From assembly GCF_003814555.1 (NCBI RefSeq), contig NZ_RKQN01000001.1, positions 124,001 through 188,000 of the forward strand: DNA of 64,000 nt, given 5' to 3'. Source of the DNA: Vulcaniibacterium tengchongense (GTDB lineage Bacteria; Pseudomonadota; Gammaproteobacteria; Xanthomonadales; Xanthomonadaceae). A program made the translations under genes and the position numbers. Numbering within the stretch: position 1 is the stretch's first letter; each line of letters starts with the position of its first letter. Positions 24,914 through 33,800 of the stretch are shown one piece after another. Below the pieces are notes generated by a model. It had not been told where the DNA came from. It did no database searches and saw nothing but the letters and a program-made list of their open reading frames with translations.

Positions 24914-25981
24914 ATGCCCACGATGAGCCTCGCCAACGCCGCTACCCCTGCCGAATTCGCCGCACCGCGCGACGCCCTCGCGCCCGCCGCCGCCGCACTC
25001 GCCGCTTCCGGCCCCGCCGCGTTCCGCGCCCGGCGCGGCGAGCTCGAACTCGAACTCGCGCTGCGCCATGCCGGCCGCCGCACGCTGCGCCTGCGCTACG
25101 AGATCCTCGGCGAGGCGCGCCTGCCGGCGATCTTCGTCGCCGGCGGCATCTCCGCGCACCGGCACCTGGCCGCGAGCGCGGCGTTCCCGGAACCCGGCTG
25201 GTGGCCGCAGCAGGTCGGCGCCGGCCGCGCGCTCGATCCGCGCCGCCACCGGCTGATCGCGTTCGACTGGCTGGGCGCCGACGGCGCGCTGGACGCGCCG
25301 CTGGACCCGGCCGACCAGGCCGACGCGATCGCCGCGCTGCTGGATGTGCTCGGCGTCGCCGGACTGGACGCCTTCGTCGGCTGCTCCTACGGCGCGATGG
25401 TGGGGCTGCAGTTCGCCGCGCGCCACGGCCGCCGCCTGCGCCAGCTGGTCGCGATCAGCGGCGCGCACCGCGCCCATCCCTACGCCAGCGCCTGGCGCGC
25501 GCTGCAGCGGCGCGCGGTCGCGCTCGGCGCGCTGCAGTGCGACGAGACCCACGGCCTGGCGCTGGCGCGGCAGCTGGCGATCCTCAGCTACCGCACCCCG
25601 GAAGAGTTCGCCGAGCGCTTCGGCGCCGCCCGGGTCAGCGACGGCCGGGTGCGGGTCGGCGCCGAGGACTACCTCGACCACTGCGGCGCGCGCTACGTCG
25701 AGCGCACTTCGCCCACCGCCTACCTGCGCCTGTCCGAATCGATCGACCTGCAGGACGTCGACCCGGGCGCGATCCGCCTGCCGGTCACCGTGGTGACCGT
25801 GGCCGAGGACCGCCTGGTGCCGCCGAGCGAGGCCTACGACCTGGTCGAACGCCTGCGCGGCGAGACCCGCCTGCGCGTGCTGCGCTCGCTGTACGGCCAC
25901 GACGCCTTCCTCAAGGAGGAGCAGGCGATCGCCGCGGTGCTCGGGGAAGCGCTGGACGACTGTACGGAGGCGGCGGCATGA
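24914..25981 (+). CDS. metX: Homoserine O-acyltransferase (MetX family)
   Basis: 355 residues from ATG 24914; ATG 24923 and 24896 are alternatives and no start has a clear ribosome-binding site. An alpha/beta-hydrolase-fold enzyme that activates homoserine for methionine synthesis. The nucleophile motif is FVGCSYGAMVGLQFA, followed by VTVVTVAEDRLVPPSEAYDL (acid residue) and SLYGHDAFLKE (His). It resembles the shorter MetX branch of Xanthomonadaceae, for which succinyl-CoA use has been reported; the acyl donor cannot be fixed from sequence here. First gene after the SAM-I riboswitch; overlaps metB by 4 bases. Confidence 0.9.
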   Translation: MPTMSLANAATPAEFAAPRDALAPAAAALAASGPAAFRARRGELELELALRHAGRRTLRLRYEILGEARLPAIFVAGGISAHRHLAASAAFPEPGWWPQQVGAGRALDPRRHRLIAFDWLGADGALDAPLDPADQADAIAALLDVLGVAGLDAFVGCSYGAMVGLQFAARHGRRLRQLVAISGAHRAHPYASAWRALQRRAVALGALQCDETHGLALARQLAILSYRTPEEFAERFGAARVSDGRVRVGAEDYLDHCGARYVERTSPTAYLRLSESIDLQDVDPGAIRLPVTVVTVAEDRLVPPSEAYDLVERLRGETRLRVLRSLYGHDAFLKEEQAIAAVLGEALDDCTEAAA

Positions 25982-27171
25982 GCCGGCGCAAGCCCTGCAC
26001 CGCGGCGGTCCGCGCCGGCATCGACCGCGACGCCGCGTTCGGCGCGGTCACCCCGCCGATCGTGCTGTCGTCGAACTTCAGCTTCGCCGGCTTCGAGCAG
26101 AAGCGGCAGTACGACTACACCCGCAGCGGCAATCCCACCCGCGACCTGCTCGGCGAGGCGCTCGCCGAACTGGAAGGCGGCGCCGGCGGCGTGGTCACCG
26201 CCACCGGCATGGCCGCGATCGCCCTGGTGTTGAATGCGCTGCTCGAGCCGGGCCGGCGCCTGCTGGTGCCGCACGACTGCTACGGCGGCAGCTGGCGCCT
26301 GTTCAACGCGCTGGCGAGGAAGCACGCGTTCGAGCTGGTCACCGCCGACCTCACCGATCCGCGCGCGCTGACCGAGGCGCTGGCGGCCGCGCCGGCGGTG
26401 GTGTGGATCGAAACCCCGTCCAACCCGCTGCTGCGCATCACCGACCTGCGCTTCGTGATCGAGGCCGCGCACGCGAAGGGCGCGCTCGCGGTGGTCGACA
26501 ACACCTTCCTGTCGCCGGCGCTGCAGCGGCCGATCGAGTTCGGCGCCGACGTCGTCGTGCATTCGACCACCAAGTACGTCAACGGCCACAGCGACGTGGT
26601 CGGCGGCGCGGTGGTCGCGCGCGATGCGCGGCATCACGAACAACTGGTCTGGTGGGCCAACGCGCTCGGCCTGACCGGCTCGCCGTTCGACAGTTTTCTC
26701 ACTTTGCGGGGGCTGCGCACGCTGGATGCGCGGCTGCGCGTGCACCAGGAGAACGCGCGGGCGCTGGCGGCGTTGCTCGACGCGCATCCGGCGGTGCGCG
26801 CGGTGCACTACCCGGGGCTGGCCTCGCACCCGGGCCATGCGCTGGCGGCGCGCCAGCAGCACGGCTTCGGCGCGATGCTCAGCGTCGAGCTGGACGGCGG
26901 CGTGCCGGCGGTGCGCGCGTTCCTCGACGGGCTGCAGTGCTTCACCCTGGCCGAATCGCTGGGCGGGGTGGAGAGCCTGGTCGCGCACCCGGCCAGCATG
27001 ACCCACGCGGCGATGCCGGCCGAAGCGCGCGCCGCGGCGGGCATCGGCGACGGGTTGCTGCGGCTGTCGGTCGGCATCGAACACGTCGACGACCTGGTCG
27101 CCGACATCGAGGCGGCGCTGGCGCGCGCGGAACGCGCGACCGCGGTCGCGGCCGAGGCGGGCAAACGATGA
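25978..27171 (+). CDS. metB: Cystathionine gamma-synthase
   Basis: 397 residues. A PLP enzyme that joins O-acylhomoserine and cysteine to give cystathionine. Family motifs: YDYTRSGNPTRDLL, TGMAAIALVLNALL, WIETPSNPLLRITD, VVDNTFLSPALQRP, and the PLP lysine in VHSTTKYVNGHSDVVGG. The C-terminal FTLAESLGGVESLVAHPASM block is typical of gamma-synthases and gamma-lyases; operon context favours the synthase. Translationally coupled to metX (ATGA) and to the homoserine dehydrogenase gene (ATGA). Confidence 0.93.
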   Translation: MSRRKPCTAAVRAGIDRDAAFGAVTPPIVLSSNFSFAGFEQKRQYDYTRSGNPTRDLLGEALAELEGGAGGVVTATGMAAIALVLNALLEPGRRLLVPHDCYGGSWRLFNALARKHAFELVTADLTDPRALTEALAAAPAVVWIETPSNPLLRITDLRFVIEAAHAKGALAVVDNTFLSPALQRPIEFGADVVVHSTTKYVNGHSDVVGGAVVARDARHHEQLVWWANALGLTGSPFDSFLTLRGLRTLDARLRVHQENARALAALLDAHPAVRAVHYPGLASHPGHALAARQQHGFGAMLSVELDGGVPAVRAFLDGLQCFTLAESLGGVESLVAHPASMTHAAMPAEARAAAGIGDGLLRLSVGIEHVDDLVADIEAALARAERATAVAAEAGKR

Positions 27172-28271
27172 GCGCGGCGGCGGCCGATCCCGCGCTCGCA
27201 TCCCCACCGCGGCCCGCGCCGCAGGCGGCGCCGGCGCGCGTGGCCCTGCTCGGCACCGGCACCGTGGGCAAGGCCGTGCTGGCGCGGCTGGCCGGCTGGC
27301 GCGGCACGCCGCTCGGCGAGCGCCTGAGCCTGGTGCACGTGGCCAATTCGCGCCACGCCGCCGGCGAGCGCGCCGGGCTGGGCGCGGAAGAGGCGTCGCG
27401 GCGCCTGGTGCTGGCGCCGCAGCCGAGCCGGCTGGAGGCGGTGGCCGAGGCGCTGCAGGGAAGCGGCGCGCGCATCGTGATCGACGCCACCGCCAGCGAA
27501 GCGGTGGCCGACTGCCATCCGCGCTGGCTGGCCCAAGGCATCCACGTGGTCACCGCGTGCAAGATCGGCCAGGGCACGAGCCTGGCGCGCTGGCGCGAGA
27601 TCCGCCGCGCCGCCGCCGCGGGCGGCGCGGGCTACGGCGACAGCGCCACGGTCGGCGCCGGCCTGCCGTTGCTGCGCAGCCTGCGCGAACTGCGCGCCGG
27701 CGGCGACCGCATCCACGCCATCGCCGGCGTGCTCTCCGGCTCGCTGGCGTGGCTGTTCCATCGCTACGACGGCATGCGCCCGTTCTCGGCGCTGCTGCGG
27801 CAGGCGCGCGATGCCGGCTACACCGAACCCGACCCGCGCGACGACCTGTCCGGCGAGGACGTGCGGCGCAAGCTGCTGATCCTGGCGCGCGCGGCGGGCC
27901 ACGAGCTGGAAAGCGGCGAGGTCGAGGTCGCCTCGCTGGTGCCGCCGGAGTTGGCGATCCTGTCGCGCGAGGCGCTCGACGCCGCCTTGCCCGCGCTCGA
28001 CGCGCCGCTGCGCGAGCGCTATGCCGATGCCTACAAGCACGGCGGGAAGCTGCGCTTCGTCGCGCGTTTCGAGCACGGCCGCGCCCGCGTGGGGCTCGAA
28101 ACGCTGCCGCCGGAGCACCCGCTGGCCGGCGGCGCCGGCACCGACAACCGCGTCGCGATCTGGTCCGACCGCTACCGCGAGCAGCCGCTGGCCATCCAGG
28201 GCCCCGGCGCCGGCGCCGAGGTCACCGCCGCGGCGTTGCTCGACGACGCGCTGCGCCTGGCCCGGCGCTGA
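27168..28271 (+). CDS. hom: Homoserine dehydrogenase, ACT-less
   Basis: 367 residues. Reduces aspartate semialdehyde to homoserine. The N-terminal dinucleotide-binding loop is VALLGTGTVGKAVLARL. Homoserine dehydrogenase blocks are VVTACKIGQGT, GDSATVGAGLPLLRSLRELR, GVLSGSLAWLF, ARDAGYTEPDPRDDLSGEDV and the final GAGAEVTAAALLDDALRLAR. The C-terminal ACT domain that binds threonine in many long Hom proteins is absent, and there is no fused aspartokinase. Placement in a SAM-controlled operon suggests a homoserine supply dedicated to methionine. Confidence 0.93.
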   Translation: MSAAAADPALASPPRPAPQAAPARVALLGTGTVGKAVLARLAGWRGTPLGERLSLVHVANSRHAAGERAGLGAEEASRRLVLAPQPSRLEAVAEALQGSGARIVIDATASEAVADCHPRWLAQGIHVVTACKIGQGTSLARWREIRRAAAAGGAGYGDSATVGAGLPLLRSLRELRAGGDRIHAIAGVLSGSLAWLFHRYDGMRPFSALLRQARDAGYTEPDPRDDLSGEDVRRKLLILARAAGHELESGEVEVASLVPPELAILSREALDAALPALDAPLRERYADAYKHGGKLRFVARFEHGRARVGLETLPPEHPLAGGAGTDNRVAIWSDRYREQPLAIQGPGAGAEVTAAALLDDALRLARR

Positions 28272-28289
28272 TTCCCGCAGCGGGATTTC
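28272..28289 (+). terminator. Hairpin after the met operon
   Basis: TCCCG - CAG - CGGGA (28273-28285) followed by TTTC, directly after the stop codon of hom. The stem is short (5 bp) and the T tract weak, so it is a modest terminator candidate. Confidence 0.45.
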
Positions 28290-28365
28290 GAAGAACCTTC
28301 ATTTTCGCGCGCCGGCGCGGCTCGCTACCATCCTCGGCCTGCTCGCACCGGGCCGGACGAGGTGA

Positions 28366-29067
28366 GTGGTGGAGACCGAAGGCGCTCTGCGCGTGCTGCT
28401 GCTGGAAGACGACGCGACGCTGCGCCAGCGCGTCCTGTTGCCCGGGCTCGCCAACTTCGGCTTCGCCGCGTTCGGCGTGGAAACCGCGGCCGCGTTGCGC
28501 GAACGGCTGAAACAGGGCGAGTTCGACGTCGTCGTGCTCGATGTCGGCCTGCCCGACGGCAACGGCTTCGACATCGCCTGCGAAATCCACGCGGCGCGGC
28601 CGGATCTCGGCATCGTCATGCTGACCGGGCGCGGCGAGACGCCCGATCGCGTGCGCGGCCTCAGCGTCGGCGCCGATGCCTACCTGGCCAAGCCGGTCGA
28701 GATCGAGTTGCTGGCGGCGACGCTGCACAGCCTGGCGCGGCGCCTGCGCGGCGCCGCGCCCGCGGCCGGGCCCCAGGGCTGGCACCTGGGCGGCAATGGC
28801 TGGTGCCTGGTGTCCCCGGCCGGCCGCACCGTGGCCTTGACCCGGACCGAGCGACGCGTGGTGGAACGCCTGGTCCGTACCCCGGGGCAACTGGTCATGC
28901 GCGACCAGCTGATCGCGGCGCTGACCGACGACGTGTTCGATTTCGATCCCCACCGGCTCGACTCGCTGCTCTACCGCCTGCGCCGCAAGGTCGCCGATGC
29001 CTGCGGCGAGCCCTTGCCGCTGGTCGCGGTGCATGGCCAGGGGTACGTGCTCGGGGAGGCGCGCTGA
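28366..29067 (+). CDS. OmpR/PhoB-family response regulator
   Basis: 233 residues. The receiver domain (about residues 8-125) has the acidic pair LLLEDDATLRQR, the phosphorylation Asp in VVVLDVGLPDGNGFD, and the Lys in AYLAKPVEIE. A winged-helix DNA-binding domain follows (VALTRTERRVVERLVRTPGQ, SLLYRLRRKVADACG, VHGQGYVLGEA). A cytoplasmic transcription factor. The start is GTG 28366 or the next codon GTG 28369. A TACCAT -10 with TTTCGC 17 bases upstream lies near 28327. It converges with a histidine kinase gene, its likely partner. The regulon is unknown; the adhesin gene downstream is a candidate. Confidence 0.92.
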   Translation: MVETEGALRVLLLEDDATLRQRVLLPGLANFGFAAFGVETAAALRERLKQGEFDVVVLDVGLPDGNGFDIACEIHAARPDLGIVMLTGRGETPDRVRGLSVGADAYLAKPVEIELLAATLHSLARRLRGAAPAAGPQGWHLGGNGWCLVSPAGRTVALTRTERRVVERLVRTPGQLVMRDQLIAALTDDVFDFDPHRLDSLLYRLRRKVADACGEPLPLVAVHGQGYVLGEAR

Positions 29068-29140
29068 GGCCTTTCGCCTTCCGGCCCACGCCTCCCGCCG
29101 GCGGGCGGGGCCCGGGGCGGTCGCTCCAGCGCCAGGCCCC

Positions 29141-30502
29141 TCACCTGCCCGCGGCAAGGGGCTCGGGCGAGGGCAACCAGACCATGACCGTCGTCCCTTG
29201 CCCCGGCGCGCTGTCGACCTGGATGTCGCCTCCCAGTGTCTTGACCAGGTCGTGCACCACCGACAACCCGAGGCCGGTGCCCACCGCGGCGGGCTTGGTG
29301 CTGAAGAACGGCTCGAAGACGCGGCGCCGCACGTCCTCGCCCATGCCGCAACCGCTGTCGCTCAGCGCGATCCGGACCATGCCGCCGGCCGCCGCCGAGA
29401 CGCCGGCGCGGAAGCGGCCGCCGTCGGGCATCGCGTCGCGCGCATTGGCGGCGATGTTGAGGACCATCAGCTCGAACTCGCTGCGGTCCAGCCGCACGTC
29501 GAGCGGCGCGGTATCGCCCGGCGCCGGCAACTCCAGGGCGACCGAGGGCGGGAACAGCTGGCGCAACAGCGGCTTGAGGTCGGCCAGCGCCGACGCCGCG
29601 TCGAAGGTCTCGATCCGCAACGCGTCGTTCCGGCTGAAGCCGAGCAGCTTGCGGGTGAGCGCGATCCCGCGGCCGGCCGCTTCTTCCACCCCCTCCAGCG
29701 CGTCGACCAGCAAGGCGACGCGCCGGGCATCGTCGCCGGCGTCGAGCGCGCCATGCCGCTGCGCGGCGAATCCCTGGATCACGCCGAGGATGTTGTTGAA
29801 GTCGTGGGCCACGCCGTTGGCCAGGCGCCCGCTCGCCTCCAGCTTCTGCGCGTGGACCAGCTGCGATTGCGCGCGTTCGCGCTCGGCCATCTGGCGCTGC
29901 AGTTCGCGGCCGCGCGCGTTGGATTCGGCCAGGCTCTCGCGCAGCGCGGCGATCGTGCGGTCCAGGACGATCGCGATGATGAGGTAGCTCACCGCCACCG
30001 CCGGCGCGTTGTTGAGCGCGCGGCGTATCCACTGCGGCCCCTGCGCGGTGTTGTGCGCATCGGTGATGAAGCCGATGCCGAACACGGCCATCACCAGCGC
30101 ATACACCATCCACAGCGCGCGCCGGCCGAGCACCAGGCCGCCGATCGCCAGGACCAGGATCATGGGCGTCTGGTCGATCAGTTGCGCCTGCGTGCCGAGC
30201 TTGTGGTAGGCCAAGGCCATCGACGCCAGCAGCGCGCCGAGGAACAGCTTGATCGCCGGGCGGAAATGCCCGCACCGGATCATCGCGACGCTGGCCAGGG
30301 CGAGCGCGGCGGTGGCCATGTCCAGCGCCAGAACGATGCCCCAGCCCGGCGGGATCGATCGCGACGACAGGTGCCAGGCCCAGCTGCAAGGCAGGGCGAT
30401 GCCGTAGAAAAACAACAGCAACTGCATCACCGGCGCATTGCGGCGATCCACGTCGTCGCTGACCGGTGCGTCGCGAAGCCAGGTTTCGATCGTCTTCAAC
30501 AT
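29141..30502 (-). CDS. Membrane sensor histidine kinase
   Basis: 453 residues. The N-terminal half (about residues 25-190) holds six or so hydrophobic segments with only short loops (QLLLFFYGIALPCSWAWHL, MILVLAIGGLVLG, VAVSYLIIAIVLDRTI), suggesting an intramembrane sensor. A coiled-coil linker (ESLAESNARGRELQRQ) leads to an H-box NGVAHDFNNILGVIQG near residue 230. The ATPase domain has an N-box LNIAANARDAMPDGG, SDSGCGMGEDV, FEPFFSTK and GTGLGLSVVHDLVK. The start is ATG 30502. It converges with the response regulator gene, 73 bases apart; that gap holds a GC hairpin near 29093-29104. Confidence 0.92.
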   Translation of the reverse strand: MLKTIETWLRDAPVSDDVDRRNAPVMQLLLFFYGIALPCSWAWHLSSRSIPPGWGIVLALDMATAALALASVAMIRCGHFRPAIKLFLGALLASMALAYHKLGTQAQLIDQTPMILVLAIGGLVLGRRALWMVYALVMAVFGIGFITDAHNTAQGPQWIRRALNNAPAVAVSYLIIAIVLDRTIAALRESLAESNARGRELQRQMAERERAQSQLVHAQKLEASGRLANGVAHDFNNILGVIQGFAAQRHGALDAGDDARRVALLVDALEGVEEAAGRGIALTRKLLGFSRNDALRIETFDAASALADLKPLLRQLFPPSVALELPAPGDTAPLDVRLDRSEFELMVLNIAANARDAMPDGGRFRAGVSAAAGGMVRIALSDSGCGMGEDVRRRVFEPFFSTKPAAVGTGLGLSVVHDLVKTLGGDIQVDSAPGQGTTVMVWLPSPEPLAAGR

Positions 30503-30870
30503 GCGTGGCGTGCGTCCGGGGCCGTGGGCGAGGCGGGCGTCCGCCCTTCGCTCCCGCGGCGGTCCGGACCGGGTGGCACAGGCGCCTGGCGTCGGTCCTC
30601 GCGGCATGCGGGCTCGGGAGCCGGGCCCTCGCGGTGAGTTTCCGGTGAGTTTCCGGTGAGAGGCGCGAGCGTGACAAGCCTCGCGGCCGCCGCTTACGGT
30701 CGGGATCAACCGCGCACCGTTCCAGGGGTATCCGCCGCGGTCGGGGAAGTCTGCCCCGGGACACAAGCAATTCCATCCGATGCGATGCAGCGGCAGCGGC
30801 CGGCTCCGGTCGTTCCGGGCCGGTGGGCGTCGTTTCGCTTTCAGAAACGCGAGTGAGTTGGAGAGGTTCG
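30503..30870 (+). other. 368-base intergenic region upstream of the adhesin gene
   Basis: A gene-free stretch between the divergent kinase and adhesin genes. It holds a short tandem repeat (30632-30660) and a hairpin CGTTTC - GCTTTCA - GAAACG just upstream of the adhesin ribosome-binding site. I found no convincing sigma-70 -35/-10 pair. It presumably carries the promoters of both genes. Confidence 0.5.
30632..30660 (+). repeat. 11-base tandem repeat
   Basis: Two full copies of CGGTGAGTTTC (30632-30642 and 30643-30653) followed by 7 bases of a third. It lies in the divergent region about 210 bases upstream of the adhesin start. A copy-number change here could affect expression, but that is untested. 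Confidence 0.8.
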
Positions 30871-33800
30871 ATGAACAAGATTTTCAGCCGTGTGTGGAGC
30901 CACGCCAAGCAGACCGTGGTGGTCGCCTCGGAGCTTGCCTCGGCACGGGGCAAGAAGCGCGCGCGCCGCCGCGCCTCGGCGGCGGCGCTGGGGGTCGTCC
31001 CGCTCGCCTGCGGCCTGATGGCGGCGCCGCCGCTGCACGCACAGCAGCTCACCATCGAACGCGAGGGTGAGGCCTGCACCGTGCATGACGGCGAATCGAC
31101 CCGGCCGATCGACTGCGCCGTGTTCGAGCAGGCCAGCGGCGGCATTGGCACCCGCGCGGTGACCGGCGACGGCTATTTCCTCGCCGACGGCGCCGGCGAC
31201 GGCAGCGATGCGCCGGTCGTGGCGGGCGAGGGGGCATTGGCCGCGGGCCGCGGCAGCAACGCGGCCGGCAACGCCGCCACCGCGATAGGCTCCGAGGCCA
31301 TCGCCCATGGCATCGGCGCGAGCGCGTTCGGCCAGGGCGCGGCGGCCTTCGGCGACGCGACCGTGGCCATCGGTCAGAGCGCGAAGGTCTTCGGCACGGA
31401 TGCCTTCATCAACGGCCTGGGCAATATCGCGATCGGCGCCTCGTCCCTGGTCGAAGCCGAGCAGGCCGCCACCGCGATCGGCGCGGCCAGCGAGGTCTAC
31501 GGCACCGGCGCGACGGCGGTGGGCGCCAGCGCCAGCGCCTACGGCAACGGCAGCCTGGTCGGCGGCTTCGGCGCGATCGCCGGCATGAACGGCGAGGCCG
31601 GCGTCGCCCTGGGCGCCCATTCCATCGTGGCCAGCCCGTTCGGCGTGGCTCTGGGCGGCGAGGCCTTCGCACTGGGCGAGGGCGCGATGAGCCTGGGCGG
31701 TTGGAGCTGGGCGGATGGCGACCATGCGCTCGCTTCCGGCTACTACTCGACCGCGATCGGCACGGGCAGCGTCGCGCTCGGCGGTGGTGCCGGCGTCGAC
31801 CTGGACGGCGACGGCGCGCTCGGCCCGGGCGAGGCCACATTCGCCCGCGGTCAGCACGCGACCGCGCTGGGCTACCGGGCGGCCGCGGCCGGCGACGGCG
31901 CGGTGGCGCTGGGCGGCCAGGCGCAGGCCCTGGCGACGAATGCCACCGCCGCGGGCGCCATGAGCATCGCCGCGGGCGAGAACAGCACCGCCACCGGCGC
32001 CGACAGCGTCGCCAACGGGGTGGAAAGCAGCGCCTACGGCTACCAGAGCCACGCCGACGCCGACCACGCGACGGCCGTGGGCAGCGGCAGCCTGGCGCTG
32101 GGCCAGGGAGCGACCGCGCTGGGCGCCGGCACCAACGCGTTGGGCGCGCAGGCCACCGCGATCGGTTACGGCAGCCTGGCCGCGGGCGACGGCAGTACCG
32201 CCATCGGCAACGCGGCCCAGGCCAGCGGCGTGTCCAGCCTCGCGCTCGGCAACAACGTCAGCGCCCTTTCGAACGGCGCACTGGTTTTCGGCACGTTGAG
32301 CCGGGTCGGCAGCGATGCCGACGGCGGCATCGCCATGGGCCTGCTGGCCTCGGTCGGCAACGGCGCGTTGCAGTCGATCGCGATCGGCAGCTTCTCCGGC
32401 GTCCGGGCCGGGGCGCAGAACTCGATCGCGCTGGGGGTCTACTCCGCCGTGGCGGGCGATTTCTCGATGGCGATCGGCGGCACCTACGCCGGCCTGGTCG
32501 ACTCCGAGATCATCTTCAAGAGCACCTACGTCGAAGGCACCGGCGCGATGGGCCTGGGCGCCGCCGCCGAAGCGAGGGGCGACCACAGCGCCGCGATCGG
32601 CACGCTCAGCGCGGCCACCGCCGAAGGCGCGGTGGCGCTGGGCTTCCGCTCGGTGGCGGACCGCGAGAACACCGTCTCGGTCGGAGCCGCCGGCAGAGAA
32701 CGGCAGATCACCAACGTCGCCGCCGGTACCGAGGCCACCGATGCGGTCAACAAGGCGCAGCTGGACGCGGTCACCGGCTACGCCGATGCGGACGGCGCGG
32801 GCGACGGCAGCGACTACGCCGTCGCCGCCGGCGAGCACGCCACGGCGGCCGGCGCCAACAGCGTCGCCAACGGCGTGGAAAGCAGCGCCTACGGTTTCCA
32901 GAGCGCTGCCGAGGGCGACCACGCGACGGCGGTCGGCGGCAGCAGCCTCGCGCTGGGCGCCGGCGCGTCGGCGTTCGGCGCCGGCGCCAACGCGCTGGGC
33001 GAGCGCAGCCTCGCCAGCGGTTACGGCAGCGTGGCCGCGGGCAACGCCTCGGTGGCGAACGGCGAAGGCAGCCAGGCGCTGGCCGGGGACGCGATCGCGA
33101 TCGGCCGCAACGGCCTGGCCCAGGGCGTGGCCGGGGTCGCGGTCGGCGCCGACAGCGCGGCCAGCAGCTACGGCACCGCCACCGGCGCGCTGAGCAACGC
33201 CGCCGGCTGGGCCAGCTCGGCCTACGGCGTGAATGCGCAGGCGCTCGGCGACTTCGCGTTGGCGATCGGCAATGACGCGCGCGCCGCAGGCGAATACTCG
33301 ATCGCCATCGGCGTCCAGACCAACCCGTGGGACACCGGCGGTCACCGCAGCATCGCCCTGGGCGGCATGGCGGGTGCGTACGCCCAGGATGCGGTGTCGA
33401 TCGGCACGCTGACCTCGGCCGGCGGCCCCAGTGCGGTGGCGGTGGGGACGACGATGCATTGCACCGGCTTCATGTGCCTCGAACGCAACACCGGCGCATG
33501 GGGCGCCAACAGCACCGCGATCGGCGCGGGCGCCAGCGCCCAGCTGGACTACAGCACGGCGGCGGGCGCCGGGGCGCAGGCCAACGAGGCCTACAGCACC
33601 GCGCTGGGTGCCTATGCCAATGCGTCGGGCGCGGAGGCGGTCGCGCTCGGCGCGCGCGCCGCCGTCTGGAGCGCCAACTCGGTGGCCTTGGGCGCCGATT
33701 CGGTGGCCGACCGCGACAACACCGTATCGGTCGGCAACGGCTGGGGCCTCAACCGGCAGATCACCCACGTCGCCGACGGCACCGAGGCGACCGACGCGGT

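Noticed and set aside
31200-33700. Regular short repeats resembling a CRISPR-like or satellite array
   Set aside because: They are degenerate coding repeats of the YadA head with a 42-base (14-residue) period, with no conserved repeat/spacer structure and no cas genes.
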